Source of the DNA: Alloascoidea africana
Taxonomy: Eukaryota; Ascomycota; Alloascoideomycetes; Alloascoideales; Alloascoideaceae
Length of the DNA stretch: 64,000 nt
NCBI GenBank assembly: GCA_030581615.1
Contig: JAKTTT010000037.1
Location: 124,001 to 188,000 of the forward strand
Direction of reading: 5' to 3'
Made by a program: the position numbers and the translations under genes. Positions 34,076 to 43,649 of the stretch are shown here, one piece after another. Below the pieces are notes generated by a model. It saw nothing but the letters and a program-made list of their open reading frames with translations, did not search any database and was not told the DNA's origin. Within the stretch, counting starts at the first letter, position 1. Each line of letters starts with the position of its first letter.

Positions 34076-34881
34076 AATGTTTTTCATAATTGTCTGTGTT
34101 GATCTGAAATACACCACCAACACAAAATTGAATTCCTTGTTCAAGAATGCAATGTCTCGGATAAATGTAATTACACCTGTCCTTTACAGATTTGAAAAAA
34201 AAAAAAAGTTTCCATCTATTTTTGATTGATCACATACTTTCAATAATCAAAAAGGTTTTCAATTATCAATAAATGTAAAAACTTACCTCAATCTCATTCA
34301 TCTCTTCAATCTTTAAACCATTTTCGTACATGTATAATATCATTTTTAAAATTTCATTCTTAAAATGAATACATCCAATAATGACAACAACACAGTCCAA
34401 GTGTAAGAAAAGTAAAAAAAAAGCCTTTTGTTCAAAACATGGTAATAATTGTTTTTCGGGAGATTTAACTTTTGTATTACCGATCATGGAAACAACCATA
34501 ACACAAGACAAGACCAAAAAAAAAAAAAACGATCAATATTTCAGAAAATTCAAAAATCCACCGTGGATTTCTCTTATTTTTATCAGGGCATAGAATCCTA
34601 TTTCTTTTCTTTTTTAAATCTCTTTTTTTTTTAGAATCCTATGATTAGCATCCAGTAAGAATAATGAATTGTAACGTTAGAAGAAGACACAACAACGAGA
34701 GAGTAATAATAATAATAATAATAATAAACGAGGGAATAAATAACCAAACAAATTCTAAAATTAAAAACAAAAATCAATAACAATAAAAAAGAACTTTGCG
34801 ATATTGTAAGTTTGTACATTATTTTGTTTTAATAATTTTCAACTCTTCTTTCTTTTTTTTCTTTTTTTTTTTAATTCTCGT
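34076..34881. other. AT-rich intergenic region
   Basis: Contains poly-A/T runs and an (AAT)n microsatellite at about 34705-34728. Short open frames are Lys/Tyr-rich by composition. It forms the 3' flank of the GYP5-like gene; no gene is seen. Confidence 0.4.
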
Positions 34882-37109
34882 TTATTCCGACATTGCTTTT
34901 TTCAACTCTGACCACTTTTTACTTAAAACCTCATGATTATTAGTAGTTTCCTCCAATTTTGACCTTGTTGTATCCAATTCATTTTCCAATTTACCAATTT
35001 GATCTTCCAAAACCCTATTCATCTCCATAACCTCTGCATTTCGTTGTATTGTTTGTCTTACTTCTTCATCCATATCTTTTTGCAATTGAGAATTCAATTG
35101 GTCTTGTTGTTGAACCTGTGTTTCTTTTTCTTTTTGTAAAACTTCCAATTGTTCTCTCAATAATCTGTTTTCACCTTGTAATTCTTTATTTTCATCTTTT
35201 AAACTGGCAACAACAACTTTCCCCTGGATCATTTCATTTGCAACTTCAATATGTTCACGGTTGATCGTTGCAAGTTTCGATTCCAATTGCTTAACCTGTT
35301 TCAGCAATTGACCATTTGAACTCCGTAAGTTGAATACTTCATCATCCCGTTGCTTTTCAGCTCTATGTATCTCTTCGTATTCAGCTTCATACTTGGCAAG
35401 CATAAGCGGTGTTAATTTGATCATTGATGCATCATTCACCAGTTCCGTTACACGATACATTGAGATCTCATCATCTCGGGTTGCATCATTAACACCATTC
35501 TCACTTGTGGTTGTACTCTTTATAAAATTCAAAAAATTTGAGCTTGTTGCACTTAACGGTTCCTTGTTTCTATCCGCAAGGTAATAATTAAACAGTTTTT
35601 CTTTCAAAAATGTAAGCAAATCCTCAAATTCTAGAGTCAACAACATTGACAAGTTTTTCTCCATCAATGCAATTCCAAATTTAAGTAGGGCCTCAGTACC
35701 TTCTGCAATGATAATATCCATTATACGTAAAACGATTTGTAAAGGGAACTTGTAAGCAAACAAGGTTAAAAACCATTGGGATGCATACATTGAGGATCGA
35801 ACACCTTGTCTACTCATGTGAAGATAGAGTTGGGGTAATGTATCTTCCAAAAGACGATCAAATTGGTAAAGTCTAAGATGAAGACCCGGCATTTCGGGTA
35901 AGAAAAACTTTCTCAATTCGTAGTTTTTCATAAGTGCAACCAATAGACAAAAGGCCTCTTGTTCAGACATCATCATCAACAATGGAACGGCAATAAATGC
36001 CATTCCTTGGGTATAACCAACTTCAGGATCAAAAATACTATAACCTTTGATGATTGAGAATAGAGATTCCAATTGTTCTTCTGTTTTGCTATTTTTAACA
36101 AAACTTGTTCTTGATAAATCTCTTCTAATCTGTTTTTCATATGTACTCTGTTCATTTGAAATTCCATGGTAGAGTTCTTCAAGTTGTGCGGATTTCGAAC
36201 TTGCAATTAGTTGCCATACAGTTCCACGAACTTGATAAGGGATGCCTGCGGATATTGCAGCTGCGAGTTCGAGGGGAGAATTTCGAGCGACGGAGGAGTA
36301 GTCATGGACGACAAATGACCAAAACTCTACCAGGGAGGGGGGGAAAAAAGGGAAATGTTAGCACAATGAGAGATTTAAGAAAATGGAAAAAATGTTGGGA
36401 CATACTCCAATCGACATGGACCTCTTCACTACCAGGAGACGTGAGTTTAGCCTTCAACTCATCAAAATTCTTTCGTAGTTCTTCCGAACCCTCTTTCAAC
36501 CTTTGTTGGTCGAGCTCATCCTTTTTCACAAGCACTTCTGTGGTCTGTTTTAGTCGGTTCAGGAGCAGGTCGGAGGTGAGGGATGGGTCGTCATTGTCGG
36601 CCAGAGCGAGGCTGTTTGTGGTTCGGGATGCGGAAGACGAGTGCGAGTGTGAATAAGAGGATGCGGTGGACACACGGGGGAACCATCCAAAGGCTGGAGA
36701 CTTTCGTGGAGGCAGCACTGGGGCGGTGGCCGAAGCGTGGTTTAGGCGCGATGGCAGCGAGGGCGGGATCGGGCGGGCCAGAGCAGAAGCAGCAGGAGCA
36801 GCAGCAGGAGCAGATGTCTGTAGATTCTAGGAGAAATAGAGGATTTTGTTAGTTTGTGAGGGCCCAGAGACAGTGGACTGGGAGGAACAGAGGACACCTA
36901 CACCTACGGAAGAGGCCTCCACGTCATCATCAAGGCCAGCGTCGAAGCCATTGGCCGTGTCCGGGAGCCGGATTGTGTCCGAGCGTTCGCGGATGGTCGC
37001 TCTGTCGGGGCTGGCGGTGGGATCTGGGGCCGAGTCGCCGCCGAACGTGAAGTTGCGGATCTCCTGGAAGTCGCCCGTGGTGGTGTCCTTTGGATGCTGA
37101 TGCTCAGAT

Positions 37110-37143
<34 letters not shown>

Positions 37144-37264
37144 TGGTGGAGGACGAGGACGGCGCGGACTGGAACGTATCGTCCGACCTGGCCGAATGCG
37201 CCTCCGTGGAGGGCGAGCCGGGCTCTTCCGGCTTGGGGCCCAGGCTGATTTTGAAGTCGCTCAT
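34882..37264 (-). CDS. GYP5: Gyp5/Gyl1-type TBC RabGAP
   Basis: Three exons: 37264-36908 (or -36902), 36826-36406 and 36326-34882; 740 aa. Introns are GTAGGT...TCCTAG (ACTAAC branch) and GTATGT...GGTAG. The acidic, Pro/Glu-rich N-terminus includes an (EP)n tract. The TBC domain starts at KFWSFVVHDY (~260), has GIPYQVRGTVWQ, the Arg-finger IRRDLSRT (Arg332) and the Gln-finger GYTQG (Gln366), and is followed by a ~200-residue C-terminal coiled coil. This architecture matches yeast Gyp5/Gyl1, which stimulate Ypt1/Sec4 GTPases at Golgi and bud sites. Start chosen at MSDFKIS; a GTG-initiated in-frame extension upstream is unlikely. Confidence 0.85.
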
Positions 37265-37477
37265 GGCTGGGGCGTGTGATGGGGGAGAAGGAGGAGGAGA
37301 GGTGGAGGAGAGAAGGTGAAGGGAGGTGGTGGTTGGGTGAGAAACAACTGGGAGATTCACGATTATCCTATCCACTAGACTAAATATCCATATCCATACT
37401 TCAATATATCAAACATAATAAACACCAAAATATATAAGACCCGTAAAGAGAGAGAGAGTACTGTTCGGTCAATCGAT

Positions 37478-38719
37478 CTAATTGTCCAGCCACAGCATGT
37501 CCCCAGAGGACAGAGACGAAAACTCGAAAAACTCGTCCTCTGCGACCAGTCTTCCCCCCGGCTCATCTGTATCTGGCAGAATGTTGGGAGAGCTGGTCAA
37601 TGGAGTCAGCTGCGACAGGACGGAGCTGTTGCTACAGGCCTGGCCGACTTGGACTTGGACTCGGACGAGCGAGTCCAGCGAGTGCAGCGAGTCGAACGAG
37701 TCGAACGAGTGCCGCGATTCAAGCGATTCCGAGTCCGTCAACAGAGCGTGGCCTCCAGAAGCGAGCATGGGACGCACCGAGCCCAGTGCCAAAGCCTCTG
37801 CTTCGTGGACGATGCCTCTGGTGACGCCAATGTCCTGGAGCAAATTGCGTACATGGGAAGCGTCGCAGTTCGGGAAATGGACTCTGAGCGTGCGATGGTT
37901 GGATTCGATCGACACGGGCAACTCGCCGAGAGCCTGTGAAACCTTTGCGATTTCGGCTCTAATCTCGGGCAGGGCTTTTGCAAACCTGGCAACGTCGTCA
38001 ACAAGGGTTTCCACGATCTCGGATTCCAGAAACGCCATGGACGGGATCGAAAAGTGTGGTACAAAGTCAAAGTCCACGTAGGAACCCCGGATGTTTTCGC
38101 TGGGGGACCGCGACAGGGCCATTGTTCTGCGGACCGACACGGACGGCCGTCTGGTTTTGTTCTGGTTCTGGTTCTTGGCCAGGTCGCTGGAGGAGAAGAG
38201 CAGAGCCCTCATCGCCATGCTCACGTTTTGCACCACGCACTGGGCTGAAGCTGTGCCCGAGGTCGAAAACATCCTCGAGGCAGACCCGCCGCCGCCCAGG
38301 CCGTAGCCGTAGGCGTTCCGGGGCATGGCGCCGCCCACGAGCTTGGGCCTCAGCGCGGTGCGAAAGGCCGAGCACGAGTGCGCAAACACGCCCAGCGACA
38401 GGCTGAGGCTGTTGCCACCGGCCGCAAAGTGTCGCATCGCTGTGGCGGTGGCTTTAGGCAGAGCACTGACCTGTGCCCGAGGGGCCTGCTGGGCCTGTTG
38501 GGCGCTGAATCGGCGGATCTGGCCGCCATACGGGGTTCGAAGAAGCTGTTTGGGACGCACTGGGGCCCGTGCGAGCGCGGGAGCAGGAACAGGAGCTCGA
38601 GCTCTGAGCCGGGGGATCTCGGACCACAGGGCCTGGGACAGCTCGTCCAGAGAGCGGCGCATGGAGCGCGCGGCCTTGCGGGACACGGAGATGATAGATC
38701 TAATCGACCTATCTGCCAT
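37478..38719 (-). CDS. conserved fungal protein of unknown function
   Basis: 413 aa, single exon, ATG at 38719. The N-terminal ~200 residues are Ala/Arg/Ser-rich with few acidic residues, like an extended mitochondrial targeting or disordered region. The central part (GSYVDFDFVPHFSIPSMAFL, then LGELPVSIESN, LRVHFPNCDASHVRNLLQDI and GVTRGIVHEAEAL) looks like a conserved domain. I associate it with uncharacterised fungal proteins variously annotated as stationary-phase or casein-kinase-like, without real functional evidence. The C-terminus is acidic, ending LSSGDMLWLDN. A Ser/Asp/Leu repeat (FDSFDSLHSLDSL) is encoded at about 37670-37710. Confidence 0.6.
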   Translation of the reverse strand: MADRSIRSIISVSRKAARSMRRSLDELSQALWSEIPRLRARAPVPAPALARAPVRPKQLLRTPYGGQIRRFSAQQAQQAPRAQVSALPKATATAMRHFAAGGNSLSLSLGVFAHSCSAFRTALRPKLVGGAMPRNAYGYGLGGGGSASRMFSTSGTASAQCVVQNVSMAMRALLFSSSDLAKNQNQNKTRRPSVSVRRTMALSRSPSENIRGSYVDFDFVPHFSIPSMAFLESEIVETLVDDVARFAKALPEIRAEIAKVSQALGELPVSIESNHRTLRVHFPNCDASHVRNLLQDIGVTRGIVHEAEALALGSVRPMLASGGHALLTDSESLESRHSFDSFDSLHSLDSLVRVQVQVGQACSNSSVLSQLTPLTSSPNILPDTDEPGGRLVAEDEFFEFSSLSSGDMLWLDN

Positions 38720-38813
38720 CTCCGGGTGGAAGTGAAGTGGAAAAGAAGATCACTTTTGATGAAGAGGAAGATGGAATCTGGAGAGTGGCGAAGAGATCCC
38801 GGTGTGTGAGAGT

Positions 38814-38865
38814 CACGTGACCACATCGCCGTGTTCTCGGAGAAACACAGATACACGTGCACGTG
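38814..38865. promoter_or_regulatory. cluster of three CACGTG boxes
   Basis: CACGTG occurs at 38814-38819 (within the full palindrome GTCACGTGAC), 38854-38859 and 38860-38865 (directly abutting), 95-146 bp upstream of the 38719 start codon on the minus strand. RTCACRTG is the Cbf1-type consensus. The boxes also lie just past the stop of the Gal4-like gene, so they most likely serve the 37478-38719 gene. Confidence 0.5.
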
Positions 38866-38957
38866 ACCGGCTGCTGGTGGTGTCAAAATACTACAAATTA
38901 TTGATAAGATATGGTATGGAAAATAAGAAATAGAAACAATAGAAACAACAGAAACTG

Positions 38958-39306
38958 TTACAGTTGGAACCCCCATTGCGCCGTCATGTCGCTGCCGTAG
39001 GCGCCCGGGTCCATGATGTCCTCGAACAGCAGCGAGTAGATGTCGTTGAGCCATTCGCGTTTATCACCTTTCTTGTCCAGTCCGACAACCTCCAGCGTAT
39101 CGATATCGTCGAGCCCCGGGAAGTTCTGGGCCTGCATGCTGTTTTCGATCTTGACCTGGACGGCCTGTTGCTGCTGTGGCATCACGGCCCACGACGGCAT
39201 CGCGGGGGTCGGAACAGGGCCGTAGGGGCCGGCGTGGTGGACCTGGGCCTGGTGCTGGTGCTGATGTGCTTGAGCTTGAGCTTGAGCTTGGGCTTGGGCT
39301 TGGGCT

Positions 39307-39339
<33 letters not shown>

Positions 39340-42300
39340 ATTTGAGCCTGAACTTGCACTTGAGCTTGGGCTTGCACTTGAGCCTGTGGATACATCATAG
39401 GCGGGCCCATGGACATTGATCCCGGATGGCTGCTGGGCCCCACGGGCATCGAGCTGGGAGGCAGCGGGATCGAACTCGAACTTGCACTTGCACTTGCACT
39501 TGCACTTGCAAGAGCGGCGGCGGCGGCGGCGGCAGCTGGGTCCTCGTTGCGGATATAAGGACCGCACAGAATGTTGATGATCTTGATGAACCTCGCGGCG
39601 ACCTCGTTCAGCGACGAGAGCGAATGAAGCAGGCTCTTGGACTGGATAATGTCCTGTTTCCAGATCTCGGCCTGCGGATTCTGGGGCTCGGAACAGAGAC
39701 AAACAACCTCCATCATGATGGCCTGGAACAGAAAGTATACTGCGTACCATACCCCCAACGGATTATACTTGTAGTTCGAGATCCAGTCGCTGACCGCTGT
39801 GACTGTCGAATGGGCGTTTTTCAAACAGAGCTCCTGGCATTTGATGTTTTCCGGCGCGAGAGCCTCCTCGTTATCTTCCTTTGGTCGGCTTGCCGCAATC
39901 ACTCGTTGCCATATAAAGGCTCTTAGCACAATGATCCGGATGTTTTTGTACCGCCAGATCAGCCTATACCTCGTGAGCGCAAGCCATTCCGTTTGTAGGA
40001 AATCCACACTCTCTTTGAAATAAGGAGGCAACTCGGACTCGATCTGGTCCAGTTCCGCACACATTGCGAGACTTTCCTCCGCGGTGGGGCGTGGTTTGGA
40101 AATGAGCCGGTTGTAAATGTCGTTCGAAAGCACCGTGTATTTGGCCTGGCAGATCATCCCGGAATATATCGTGGGGCCCGGTCTCTCCGTGATCACGGCG
40201 CCCGACGGTGTGTCCATCGTGAGATCCCCGTCATTAATGTTCATCACGGGCTTGGTCTCGATAATCACGTCGCTGGGCAGGTTGATGGGCCGTCCAAAAG
40301 TGATCGCGGCCCCGGCATCGAACATGTAGAGCCCCCACCATAACCGTCGCCGGATCTCCAACTTCAACGGACTGGCCTTCCAGTTGGAAAACTCCTTGTG
40401 GAACCCGAGCCCCAGTGCCATCCGCACCGCCAGCCCCAGATAGTTCCACGCCGTGTTGGGCTTGTTCCTCTTCTGAGCGTAGTTGCTCAGCAGCGTCAAG
40501 GCTTGCAAGCTGGGCAAGCTGCCGGTCTCGAAGATGGCCGACGACAGATAGGACTTGCCCTTTTCGTAGAACATGACGTCGATCGACCCCTGGGACCCGC
40601 TTGTGTTCGAGCACCATGCCCCAAGAGCCAGAATCGTGTAAAGCAGCAGGTTCCAAATGGGCTCGGGTGGTCGTGCCACAACTCCTTCGTACTGTTTCCG
40701 GAAGATTTCTTCGTGGATGAAAGGGTACGAGGTGTGATACACTTGGAAATAGGCATCGATGAAAAGCCGCCGTATCTCGGGATCAATACTCGATCGTGGT
40801 GATCCTATAAGTTGACTTGGATGTATTCTGATCTGGGGCTGTTCATTATTTTTCATACCATTCGCATTCGCATTCGCATTACCATTTTTGATTCGGTTCC
40901 GATTGTTTTCCTCGTACTTGCGGTATTCCCAATTATCCCAAACTCCAACACGTAGTGCACGTAGTAGAACCGCACTGGACGCTATACCAAAGTATCCTGT
41001 TCCCTTGGGGTTTATCGATAAAGCGGCCATTCCATCCGAGGGTCTCTCGATCTCTTCCAGATTCACATTTTGTTCGTCCCAGTCAAAACCATCCGCTTCA
41101 TCCGGTACGTTCTCCGGTGGCTCCTCAGGAACTCTTTTCCGTTTCACTCCGGCAAGTACGTATGATGTTGAGCCCTGTGAATGGGAATAGTACTGGATCC
41201 CGCCATTGTCGCCCGGTGTTTGTGCTGGTCCCGCCGCGCCCGTGGCACCCTCGCTTGCTATCGAGTCTTGTCGGTTCAGAGAAGCGGGAGCAGAGTGCGA
41301 GTGTGAATGGGTATGCGGTGGGAGTTGGGCCTGGGTCAAAGCGACTGAGGGAGCAGAAGGGGGAGCGCTTGTGTTTAGCAGACCTTCTAGATTTGCACTT
41401 GAGCTGGCGGCTCTGGGTTGGTTTACAGGGGGGTCTGTTGAGGTTATTCCATTCGCAGCTGTGGTTGTAATGATAGCAGAAGATGAGGAAGAGGAAGAGG
41501 AAGATGTGGTCGAGATGGGGAGATTTGAGGAACCAGAGTTTGTGTCGAGGGATTGATTAGGATCTGGATGTGGAAGTGGAAGTTGGATTTGGATTTGATG
41601 ATCGAGACGACTGAATTCTCTAATTGTATCCTCCACGTTTTGATTTGGCCGTAAGGTGCGAATCACCGATTCGAGTTGTTTCACACGATCTTCAACCTGA
41701 GTTAAATATCTAAATCAAATCAATTCAACTCAATCATGACAAACAATTAACCATCAAAATTTAACAACAACAACAGCAATAACATGTTGGAGTTGTGTAA
41801 ATGTTTGAGGTGGTTTGTCATGTTTTCGGGGTGGATTAAAGTTAGACCTTATTTTCTTATATGTATATGTGTGATGATATATTGTTGAATATAAGCTTGT
41901 TTTCATCTTTTGTTGTTTGAAGTCATTTTATCCCGCAAACCAACCAAAGCAAAATGGAACCACAAACTGTCATGTTTTTATATGATTCCACTCTCATCAA
42001 TGAGTGAGACATGTTTGGTTTATGGTGGGAGGACTCACGAAACACAATTGATAAAAAAGAATAGGATAAACTTACATTCTTGTCAATGGGGACCGGACTA
42101 TTCGTGGGGAGTAGACGCAAGCTATTCCAATATCGAGACATTTCCGACATGAGGGATGTTCTTTGGAACACTAAAATTATCGGGAAGATTAATGATTTTG
42201 TATGACGTTAGGACAAATCCCAACCAAAAATGAAAATCATAAAAGTTGGTTGATGATGATGATGATTACACACCCGTAGTTTTCGTCTACGACAAAAATC

Positions 42301-42695
42301 GCACTTTATAGATTGGGTTAGTAATTTTTGGTTTTTTTGATTAGCTCATGAATTGTCCCGGCAATCGAAACCAGATGCACCAAGAAAGATATGTCCACAA
42401 AAAGCAAGAGCGAAAGAGAGCGAAAGAGAGCGAAAGAGAGCGAAAGAGAAAGAGAAACATGGCAGACGCGTTCGAAGAACCAATTTCGAGTGGGCGAACC
42501 CCAAGAAGCAGGAACATGACGTAGACAGATGGTAAAGAGCGTGTTTAAACATTCGTGGCAGCATTCGTGGTGAAGAACAAACATTGCATGGGGTGGTCGA
42601 AGATCTACACATACCGCCTGTTCAGGCTCTATCTTTTGCTTTTTGGGGCCTGGGGAGTCACTATCCATCTGTTGTTTTACCACACTTGAGGCCAT
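38958..42695 (-). CDS. Gal4/Lac9-like Zn2Cys6 transcription factor, four exons
   Basis: Exons 42695-42615, 42303-42274 (30 nt), 42170-42076 and 41709-38958 join to 985 aa. The zinc cluster is [10 protein letters not shown] + [18 protein letters not shown] (Cys28, 31, 38, 45, 48, 55). It is followed by [12 protein letters not shown], then [13 protein letters not shown], aligning step by step with the Gal4/Lac9 DNA-binding linker and dimerisation helix. A fungal-specific transcription-factor domain occupies the middle ([22 protein letters not shown]). Near the C-terminus are (AS)n and a long (AQ)n tract (39270-39390), and the end [16 protein letters not shown] resembles the acidic/hydrophobic Gal4 activation region. 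DNA target is expected to be CGG-N11-CCG-like. Whether it controls galactose genes here is not known; Gal4 orthologues were rewired in other yeasts. Confidence 0.85.
42412..42452. repeat. 10-bp tandem repeat in intron 1 of the Gal4-like gene
   Basis: About four copies of a GAGCGAAAGA unit lie within the 311-nt first intron (42614-42304). It is a purine-only microsatellite-like tract. Confidence 0.7.
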
Positions 42696-43649
42696 TGTGA
42701 ACGCATGCTCAGCGAATCGGGACACAATAAAAAGGGAGAATGAGTATAGAATACTCAGAGAAAGGAAGATGAGCAGCGAGAACTTGTGGCGGAGAAGATG
42801 GTGATGGTGATGATGATGGATGGATGGACCGAGATGGATGGACAGGGCAACTAGAAGAAAGTGAGAGAGTGTGAAAGAAAGAGAGAGAGAGGAAAAAGGG
42901 AGAAAGTGATAGTAGTAACAGCAGTAATAATATATTCTGGCGGATCTCAAAAACGTGATAGTGCTAATTAGATCTGGAAAGTCTAGATTGGAATTGCGGA
43001 ATAAAGCCAAACTGCCACTGCCATAACTATACTGCTATAGCTATAGCTATAGCTATAGCTATAGCCATAGCTATTGCTACTGCTACTGCCACTGCCACTG
43101 CTCGCAGCAGCCATTTCGAGCACCCAAACAGACTCGGAACGGCCGTGCCAGATAAACTCCAGTGCGCGGAAACTTATCGCTCGACTCTAAAATGTTTCGT
43201 ACCAGCCCTGCCCAGGCCCCCAGGGCTGTCCAGGGCTGTCTGACCTGCCTGGCCCTGCCTGGGGTTCTATCGCACTGCTACGCACTGCTACAAACATCTC
43301 TAGCTGGTCCCGGCAGTCCTGTGCTCTACCTGTGCTCCGTCTGGGCTCCACCTGGGTGCTGGAAACCTCAAATCTGGCCGGTCTGCGAAGGTCTGCGATG
43401 GTCTTCTGCCCAGCCTCAAACAACCACAGACGGACGCCTGTGGCCCGCACACCCAACAGCAGCACCAGCACCACCACCACCAACACCAACACCCATACAC
43501 CATGTCCGGGTAACCACTCCCAGACCGATCTCTCTCTCTCACTCACCCACACACCCATACACCCCTCCTCAACGCGAAAAGCCCACGAGTCAGTCAGTCA
43601 GTCGAAAAAAGACAGAAAGCGAGTCGCGAGCCCTGCTGCGATTTCTTCC
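42696..43649. other. divergent promoter region, Gal4-like gene / SGS1
   Basis: About 950 bp. Contains a purine-rich (GA)n segment near 42860-42910 and a (TATAGC)n tandem tract at about 43030-43075 that grades into (TGCTAC/TGCCAC)n to about 43105. Long open frames at 43162-43674 and opposite are unsupported by composition or homology. Confidence 0.4.
43028..43105. repeat. (TATAGC)n hexanucleotide tract
   Basis: Six or more CTATAG-type hexamers in a row, followed by related TGCTAC/TGCCAC hexamers. The tract is largely self-complementary (CTATAG is a palindrome) and sits in the shared divergent promoter. Confidence 0.7.

Noticed and set aside
40117-41556. Long plus-strand frames opposite the Gal4-like gene
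   Set aside because: Antisense shadows of a GC-rich coding region with no independent support.
42318-43010. N-terminal extension upstream of the Gal4-like ATG with hydrophobic stretches and a His run
   Set aside because: Low-complexity T/C-rich 5' UTR translated in frame; the ATG at 42695 gives the expected short N-terminus before the zinc cluster.
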